From positions 1 to 17,488 of the forward strand of contig DATKLE010000043.1 in assembly GCA_035542575.1 (NCBI GenBank): a stretch of 17,488 bases of DNA, written 5' to 3'. Below are positions 12,961-17,488 of the stretch, one piece after another (the stretch's first letter is position 1; every line of letters starts with the position of its first letter). Made by a program: the position numbers and the translations under genes. The notes under the pieces were generated by a model that made no database searches, was not told the origin of the DNA, and saw nothing but the letters and a program-made list of their open reading frames with translations. The stretch is from JAIQET01 sp035542575. Its GTDB lineage: Bacteria; Acidobacteriota; Terriglobia; Terriglobales; Acidobacteriaceae.

Positions 12961-12989
12961 TCGAAGGGTGCTGGGGGGCCTGATGAACA

Positions 12990-13013
12990 AGGGGAAGCCC
13001 GCGGGCTTCCCCT
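12990..13013 (-). terminator. perfect 24-base palindrome ending hemA
   Basis: A continuous perfect palindrome with arms AGGGGAAGCCCG and CGGGCTTCCCCT lies 61 bases after the hemA stop on the minus strand, followed by TTGTTC. It separates hemA from pgsA and is the likely terminator, though the T-run is short. Confidence 0.6.
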
Positions 13014-13074
13014 GTGCGGCGCGATGAAAGATGAAGTATGATCAGCGCCTAATCCTCCACGTCCTTGGCCATCC

Positions 13075-14373
13075 TCAGATTCTGGTGCCGGCAAGCGCCG
13101 TGTCCGGCGTTTCCAGGTGGAACAGCCGCTGCACTGCGGCCGTCATCTGCTCCTGCTCCAGCTTTTCTGGAAGTTCCTTGAGTTCGCGGGCCAGGGATCC
13201 GGCAATTCTTTGCGTGATCCGGGACGTCACCGCGTTCAGCATCTGGTCCTGGTCCTTGGAAAAGGGCCCGTACTCGGTTTTCAGGGACTCCAGTTCTTGC
13301 CGGCAAAGTTGGTCGAGCCGGGTGCGAAGCGCAATGATGGTGGGGACGACGCGCTCAGCCAGCAGCTTGCGGCGAAAGCCCTCGGCTTCGGCCGCCACGA
13401 TCTTTCGTGCCTCGGCTGCGGCGGTTTCGCGCTCTCCGGCGTTGTGCTGCACGACCTTTTCCAGGTCGTCGATGTCATAGAGGAAGACCCCTGGGACTTC
13501 GCGCACGCTGGGATCAATATCGCGGGGGAGGGCGATGTCCACCAGAACCAGTGGCTTCTGCTTGCGTTCGCGGGCGATGATCTCAGCCTCTTCGCGGCTC
13601 AGAATGGTGTGTGGGCATGAGGTCGAGCTGATCACGATGTCGGCATTCACCAAGTGCTGCCAGCGCTCGTCGAAGGGAATCGCGGTTCCGCCCAGCTTGG
13701 CGGCTAGTTCCGCAGCGTGTTCGAGGGTCCGGTTGATCACGCGCACCGATGTAGCCCCGCTGTTGACCAGGTAGCGGGCCGAGAGTTCGCTCATCTTGCC
13801 CGCGCCCAGCAAAAGCACGCTCTTGTTTTCCAACGATCCGAAAATCTGCCGGGCCAGTTCAACCGCGGCGTACGGCACGGATACCGCGGCGTTCCCGATG
13901 GCGGTCTCGTTGCGCACGCGCTTGGAAACGGTGAGCGCCTTCTGCATCACCGCGTCGAGGAAGCGGGCAGTGCTGCCCACCTTCTGCGCCTGTTGCCAGG
14001 CGGTCTTCACTTGGGAGATGATCTGTGGCTCCCCGAGGACCATGGAATCCAAACTGGAGGCCACGCTGAAAATATGGAGGAGGGCTGCGTCATCGAGGAG
14101 GCGGTAGAAATGCTTCCACTCGCAGAGTTTCAATCCGTATTCCGCGGAAAGGTAGCGCAGGACCGAGTTGGCGGCCAGGGAGGCATCGTTGGCCCAAAGC
14201 AGGAATTCCGTGCGGTTGCAGGTAGCGAGGACGATGACCTCTTCAATGCCCTCGGCGCGCGAAAGCTGGGTCAGGGCCTCCACCCGGCGGGTCTCGCTGA
14301 TCCAGAAACGCTCGCGCACCGCGACCGGCGCGCTGCGGTGATTCAGGCCTACGACCATTAAGCTGGGTTCCAC
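13075..14373 (-). CDS. hemA: glutamyl-tRNA reductase
   Basis: A 432-residue enzyme of C5 haem and tetrapyrrole synthesis that reduces glutamyl-tRNA(Glu) to glutamate-1-semialdehyde with NADPH. It has the N-terminal GLNHRSAPVAVRE (9-21), the catalytic cysteine C52 in ATCNR, the SMVLGEPQI substrate-binding stretch (about 128-137), the NADP-binding LLLGAGKMSELSARYL (about 202-217) and a C-terminal dimerisation domain. Length is typical. The start is a GTG at 14373, chosen because GGGAG lies seven bases upstream; the ATG five codons in has no such site. Unlike many genomes, hemC or hemD do not follow; a palindromic terminator follows instead. Confidence 0.96.
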   Translation of the reverse strand: MEPSLMVVGLNHRSAPVAVRERFWISETRRVEALTQLSRAEGIEEVIVLATCNRTEFLLWANDASLAANSVLRYLSAEYGLKLCEWKHFYRLLDDAALLHIFSVASSLDSMVLGEPQIISQVKTAWQQAQKVGSTARFLDAVMQKALTVSKRVRNETAIGNAAVSVPYAAVELARQIFGSLENKSVLLLGAGKMSELSARYLVNSGATSVRVINRTLEHAAELAAKLGGTAIPFDERWQHLVNADIVISSTSCPHTILSREEAEIIARERKQKPLVLVDIALPRDIDPSVREVPGVFLYDIDDLEKVVQHNAGERETAAAEARKIVAAEAEGFRRKLLAERVVPTIIALRTRLDQLCRQELESLKTEYGPFSKDQDQMLNAVTSRITQRIAGSLARELKELPEKLEQEQMTAAVQRLFHLETPDTALAGTRI

Positions 14374-14740
14374 GGCGATCTCCCAAGCACAGCTGCAAAC
14401 CGTGGAAGGGCACCCACCATGCCAAAACCGGGGATAGCCGCGGGGCGCTGATGAGCTTGTATTTTCAGTGGCTTGTGGCCGCGCCCAGCGGCCGGCATGG
14501 GACCCAGTTGAGGCAAATCACCCGGCTGCGGGTCTTTTCCCTCTGCAGAAATGCTTGCAGCGCAAGGGCAAACCGTCTAATGTTAGCTGCATCCCAAGGG
14601 TGTAAGTGCTTGAGGTACATGGGCGGAATCTCGCTCATGGGGTTGCGGTTTGCAGACCAAACTCATCTGGCAAGGCGCGTGCCCTTCTTCTTAATTGGAG
14701 GAGGCAGGACGCCTCACCACTTTCCTAGGAGACGATACGA
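14374..14740. other. intergenic region between hemA and the cytochrome c gene
   Basis: No gene seen. It is the divergent control region of hemA and the cytochrome. Small stems include CTTGC/GCAAG (14554-14566) and GAGGC/GCCTC-like pairing near 14700-14715. A sigma-54-like sequence lies at 14668-14683. No strong sigma-70 promoter could be picked for either gene. Confidence 0.5.
14668..14683 (+). promoter_or_regulatory. sigma-54-like promoter sequence before the cytochrome c gene
   Basis: TGGCAAG-GCGC-GTGCC fits the -24/-12 layout (TGGCACG-N4-TTGCW) with GG and GC exactly ten bases apart and two mismatches. It would start transcription near 14695, 46 bases before the ATG. An activator site was not identified. 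Confidence 0.3.
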
Positions 14741-15058
14741 ATGAAGAACGTCATGAAGGCAGCATTTGCGGTTCTGGCATTCGCAATGGTGTTTTCCACC
14801 TGGTCGCTGGCCGACGGTGCCGCCGACTTTAAAGCTAAGTGCGCTATGTGCCATGGGGCCGACGGCAAGGGCGACACGGCCATGGGTAAGAAGTTCGGCT
14901 TGAAGGACCTGGGTTCGGCCGAGGTGCAGAAGATGTCGGACGCCGAACTTAACGGGACCATCACCAACGGCAAAGACAAGATGCCCAAGTACGAGGGCAA
15001 GCTGACCAAGGAACAGATCGCGGACCTGGTGAAGTACATCCGGACGCTCAAGAAGTAA
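14741..15058 (+). CDS. small periplasmic monohaem c-type cytochrome
   Basis: A 105-residue exported class I cytochrome c. A signal peptide (about 1-24, MKNVMKAAFAVLAFAMVFST) is followed by the haem-binding C34-A-M-C37-H38 motif. The likely distal ligand is M81 in DKMPKYEGKLT, and the C terminus is the usual helix (QIADLVKYIRTLKK). It carries electrons in the periplasm. The gene is followed, after a hairpin and a 216-base gap, by the molybdenum hydroxylase genes on the same strand; a role as their electron acceptor is plausible but not shown. AGGAG precedes the ATG. Confidence 0.94.
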   Translation: MKNVMKAAFAVLAFAMVFSTWSLADGAADFKAKCAMCHGADGKGDTAMGKKFGLKDLGSAEVQKMSDAELNGTITNGKDKMPKYEGKLTKEQIADLVKYIRTLKK

Positions 15059-15066
15059 CTCCACAC

Positions 15067-15114
15067 CCCTGTAGCGCCGGCATCCGGTCGGGTTCTCCCG
15101 GCGGCGCTACAGGG
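15067..15114 (+). terminator. long hairpin after the cytochrome c gene
   Basis: Arms of 13 bases, CCCTGTAGCGCCG (15067-15079) and CGGCGCTACAGGG (15102-15114), pair perfectly; the inner bases can extend the stem with CCGG-type pairs. It starts eight bases after the stop. With no T-run behind it, it may also be a dispersed repeat serving as a 3' stabiliser. Confidence 0.5.
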
Positions 15115-15274
15115 ATGTATACTTTCCTGCCTGCAGAAATTCTGAATCTGCCATTAGCGGCTTTGCACCCAAATGTCTGCTAACCGCAACCCTTCCGTCC
15201 TGTCCAACCATCTCATCGGACAGGCATGAACCGGCGGTGGCGGCCGGATGAGTCCCGCCACGCGGAGGTCAATC

Positions 15275-15901
15275 ATGCGTGAGGATGACGATCCGAAAAG
15301 GACACCTCAAGAGAGTTCCGGAGTCTCGCGGCGTGAATTCCTGAAAATTGGCGGCATCACCGTGGCCGTTCCGCTGGTGGCCGGGCCACGCGTGGTCGAA
15401 GCGGCCGGCGAACCGGTAAAGGTCTATGGCCCCGGCAAAGTGCCGGTAGAACTCACGGTGAACGGCAAGAAGCACGCGCTGCAGCTGGAGCCGCGCGTGA
15501 CCCTGCTGGACGCGCTGCGCGATCACTTGGACATCACCGGGGCCAAGCGGGTCTGCGATCGTGGCGAGTGCGGTTCCTGCACGGTGCTCATGGACAACAA
15601 GGCTGTCTATGCCTGCGGAGTCCTGGCGATCGAGGCGCAGGGAAAGCCGGTCTCGACCGTTGAGTCGCTGATGCAGGGTGAGACGCTTCATCCGGTGCAG
15701 CAGGCGTTCGTGGACAACGACGCTTCGCAGTGCGGATTCTGCACCCCGGGGTTCGTGGTGGCCACTAAGGCCTTCCTCGACAAGCATCCGAATCCGACCG
15801 GCGACGACATCCGCCGGGGCCTGAGCGGCAATTTCTGCCGCTGCGGCACCTATCACGGAATTCAGCAGGCCGTCGCGCAGATGGCGCGGAAAGGAGCGTG
15901 A
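15275..15901 (+). CDS. Tat-exported (2Fe-2S) subunit of a xanthine dehydrogenase-family molybdenum hydroxylase
   Basis: A 208-residue iron-sulfur subunit. The N terminus carries a twin-arginine signal, SRREFLK (18-24), with a hydrophobic stretch ending in a likely AAG cleavage region. A plant-type ferredoxin domain holds C94, C99, C102 and C114 (first 2Fe-2S); a helical domain holds C153, C156, C188 and C190 (QCGFCTPG ... CRCGTY, second cluster). All eight ligands are present with normal spacing. The ATG at 15275 is chosen over one at 15248 because GGAGGT lies five bases before it and the Tat motif is then near the N terminus. The molybdopterin subunit starts three bases after the stop; no FAD subunit lies between. 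Confidence 0.94.
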   Translation: MREDDDPKRTPQESSGVSRREFLKIGGITVAVPLVAGPRVVEAAGEPVKVYGPGKVPVELTVNGKKHALQLEPRVTLLDALRDHLDITGAKRVCDRGECGSCTVLMDNKAVYACGVLAIEAQGKPVSTVESLMQGETLHPVQQAFVDNDASQCGFCTPGFVVATKAFLDKHPNPTGDDIRRGLSGNFCRCGTYHGIQQAVAQMARKGA

Positions 15902-15904
15902 GCC

Positions 15905-17488
15905 ATGCCCGACTACAGTTGGCCAGCCGCGGAGCAGCGCACTCTGATCGGAAAGCGGATCTCGCGTGTGGATGCGCCGGCCAAGGTTTCAGGACGCGCC
16001 AAGTACACCTACGACGTCACGCGTCCCGGCATGCTGTTTGGCAAAATTCTGCGTTCGCCCTACGCCAAAGCGCGCATCGTGAGCATTGATACCAGCGCCG
16101 CCGAAAAGATGCCGGGCGTGAAGGCGGTGCACATCATCCAGGAGCCTGGCAGCACCATTCAGTGGGCGGGCGATGAGGTGGTGGCGGTGGCCGCGGCGGA
16201 TGAATCCACTGCCGAAGACGCCATCCGCGCCATCAAGGTGAAGTATCAGCCTCTGCCCCACATGGTCAGCGACGCCGAGCCGCCCGCCGGCGCCGGCGAA
16301 GCCGCCGGGCCGTTGGGCGAAGACGACATCTGGGACGCACTCGACCAGATGCCCCCGGCCGCAGTGGCCAAACAGTTGCAGCAGTACGGCGTGAGTTTCA
16401 AAGTCACCCAGGACCTGCTCGATGACATGAAGAAGTACCAGGTCCCCGATGAGGTCATTGAGGCAGCGCGCCACGCGACCTATCACGAACAGCCGGGCGG
16501 CGGTGCGCGCTCCTCGTATCAGAAAGCGGCCGAGCAAACGCAGGGCGATCCAGACCAGGCGTTTCGCGACGCGGAGGTCGTGTCTGAGGGGGTGTACGGC
16601 TCGCCCGTCATTACACATTGTTGTCTCGAAAGTCACGGAGCCACGTCGGAGTGGACGGACAACGATCACCTCTTCGTGCACATCTCCACGCAGAACGTTT
16701 CCGGCATTGCCGGTCAGATGGCGGAACCCCTCAAGCTCCCGGCGGCCAACATCCACGTGCATCAGGACCACATCGGGGGTGGATTTGGCAGCAAGTTCTC
16801 GCCCGACCGCTGGGGCATCGTTTCCGCCCAGATCTCCAAGAAAGCCGGCGGCAAGCCGGTGCGCATGATGTTGGAGCGCGACGCGGAACTGGAGGTTGCC
16901 GGCGCCCGCCCGTCCGCTTATGCCCGCGTTAAGCTGGCGGTGAAGAAAGACGGAACGATCACCGGTTGGCAATCGCAATCCTGGGGAACCGGCGGCCCCG
17001 GTGGCGGAGGCATGCCGCCGATTCCTTATGTCTTCATGATTCCTAATCTGCGCAAGCAACACACCGCCATCCGCAACAACATCGGTCCGGCGCGGGCGTG
17101 GCGGGCCCCCAACCACCCTCAAGCCGCCTTAATTACCATGGGGGCGCTCGAGGACGCGGCCGCCAAGTTGAACATGGATCCGCTCGACTTCTTCCTCAAG
17201 AACCTGGACATCACCGGGCCACGCAAGGATAACTATCGCGAAGAGTTCGGTATCGCCGCCGACCTGATGGGATGGAAGCAAAAGTGGCGTCCCCGCGGAC
17301 AAGACATCTCAGGCAATGTAGCGCGCGGACTCGGCCTCTCGCTGCACACCTGGGGCGGACGCGGCCACGAGAGCCACTGCGACTTCACCATCCATCCCGA
17401 TGGTTCGGTGGACATCAAGCTGGGTTCGCAGGACCTGGGCACCGGCACCCGCACCTGCATCATGATTGTGGCCGCCGACACGCTGGGC
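15905..17488 (+). CDS. molybdopterin-binding subunit of a xanthine dehydrogenase/aldehyde oxidase-family enzyme, 3' end cut
   Basis: The first 528 codons of the catalytic subunit. Residues about 12-130 are the hammerhead domain (RVDAPAKVSGRAKYTYDV, LRSPYAKARIVSID). The molybdopterin domain follows, with ITHCCLESHG, G291-GGFGSK-297 and the conserved-arginine region ARAWRAPNHP (R400). The active-site glutamate lies beyond the window. Residues about 139-200 are an insertion, predominantly helical, that standard members lack between KVKYQPLPHMVSDAEPP and YQKAAEQTQGDP. There is no signal of its own, so export probably rides on the Tat signal of the partner subunit. The substrate cannot be told from the sequence. 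The start follows the small subunit stop by three bases. Confidence 0.94.
   Translation, partial: MPDYSWPAAEQRTLIGKRISRVDAPAKVSGRAKYTYDVTRPGMLFGKILRSPYAKARIVSIDTSAAEKMPGVKAVHIIQEPGSTIQWAGDEVVAVAAADESTAEDAIRAIKVKYQPLPHMVSDAEPPAGAGEAAGPLGEDDIWDALDQMPPAAVAKQLQQYGVSFKVTQDLLDDMKKYQVPDEVIEAARHATYHEQPGGGARSSYQKAAEQTQGDPDQAFRDAEVVSEGVYGSPVITHCCLESHGATSEWTDNDHLFVHISTQNVSGIAGQMAEPLKLPAANIHVHQDHIGGGFGSKFSPDRWGIVSAQISKKAGGKPVRMMLERDAELEVAGARPSAYARVKLAVKKDGTITGWQSQSWGTGGPGGGGMPPIPYVFMIPNLRKQHTAIRNNIGPARAWRAPNHPQAALITMGALEDAAAKLNMDPLDFFLKNLDITGPRKDNYREEFGIAADLMGWKQKWRPRGQDISGNVARGLGLSLHTWGGRGHESHCDFTIHPDGSVDIKLGSQDLGTGTRTCIMIVAADTLG

Noticed and set aside
15243..15262. GGATGAGTCCCG before the 2Fe-2S subunit, like part of a hammerhead ribozyme core
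   Set aside because: No GAAA segment or matching stems follow; it is a chance partial match.
15248..15274. Earlier ATG for the 2Fe-2S subunit
   Set aside because: No Shine-Dalgarno site there, whereas the later ATG has GGAGGT at five bases.
15989..17122. A 377-codon minus-strand open frame
   Set aside because: Antisense shadow of the molybdopterin subunit, which shows strong family motifs.

Overview
The window looks like an ordinary chromosomal stretch of a GC-rich acidobacterium (Acidobacteriota, Koribacter/Terriglobia-like). This is inferred from gene content and style: a fused AroDE, a BNR-propeller protein near a MoaD/ThiS-like protein, an orphan GvpF/L, DUF1330, AMMECR1, a Tat-exported molybdenum hydroxylase, and intergenic hairpins of the kind scattered through such genomes. 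I see no rRNA, tRNA, CRISPR array, insertion sequence or prophage.

Left part (1-3870), all on the minus strand: a truncated MoaD/ThiS ubiquitin-like protein follows directly behind a vapBC toxin-antitoxin pair that has a clear palindromic operator. Upstream of these lie a PhnB-like VOC protein, a six-Asp-box beta-propeller protein, a DUF4760-like protein and an HxlR regulator with its own palindromic site. Two intergenic hairpins (2683-2722, 3310-3329) look like dispersed repeat elements.

Middle part (3880-8290), also minus: a DksA/TraR zinc-finger protein with a readable promoter, a UUCG-hairpin leader and a terminator; a secreted M28 metallopeptidase; a 468-base gap with several stable minus-strand hairpins ending in a strong intrinsic terminator just before the peptidase start (candidate leader RNA or small RNA); an orphan GvpF/L protein; a DUF1330 protein; and a small secreted PPG-motif protein.

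Right part (8290-17488): aroDE (shikimate pathway) is divergent from a secreted protein of unknown function that appears to be an internal duplication and ends in a good terminator. A 26-codon hydrophobic ORF with a strong ribosome binding site lies in the next gap. An AMMECR1 gene overlaps the end of pgsA (phosphatidylglycerol synthesis), and hemA (first step of C5 haem synthesis) precedes them. On the plus strand follow a periplasmic c-type cytochrome and a two-gene molybdenum hydroxylase: a Tat-signal 2Fe-2S subunit and a molybdopterin subunit cut by the window end. The last three genes plausibly form a periplasmic oxidation module in which the cytochrome takes the electrons.

Most interesting for follow-up: the structured RNA region before the M28 gene, the 26-residue membrane peptide, the helical GVSF-type insertion inside the molybdopterin subunit, and the MoaD/ThiS-vapBC-propeller neighbourhood. 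No clearly new defence or mobile system is visible.
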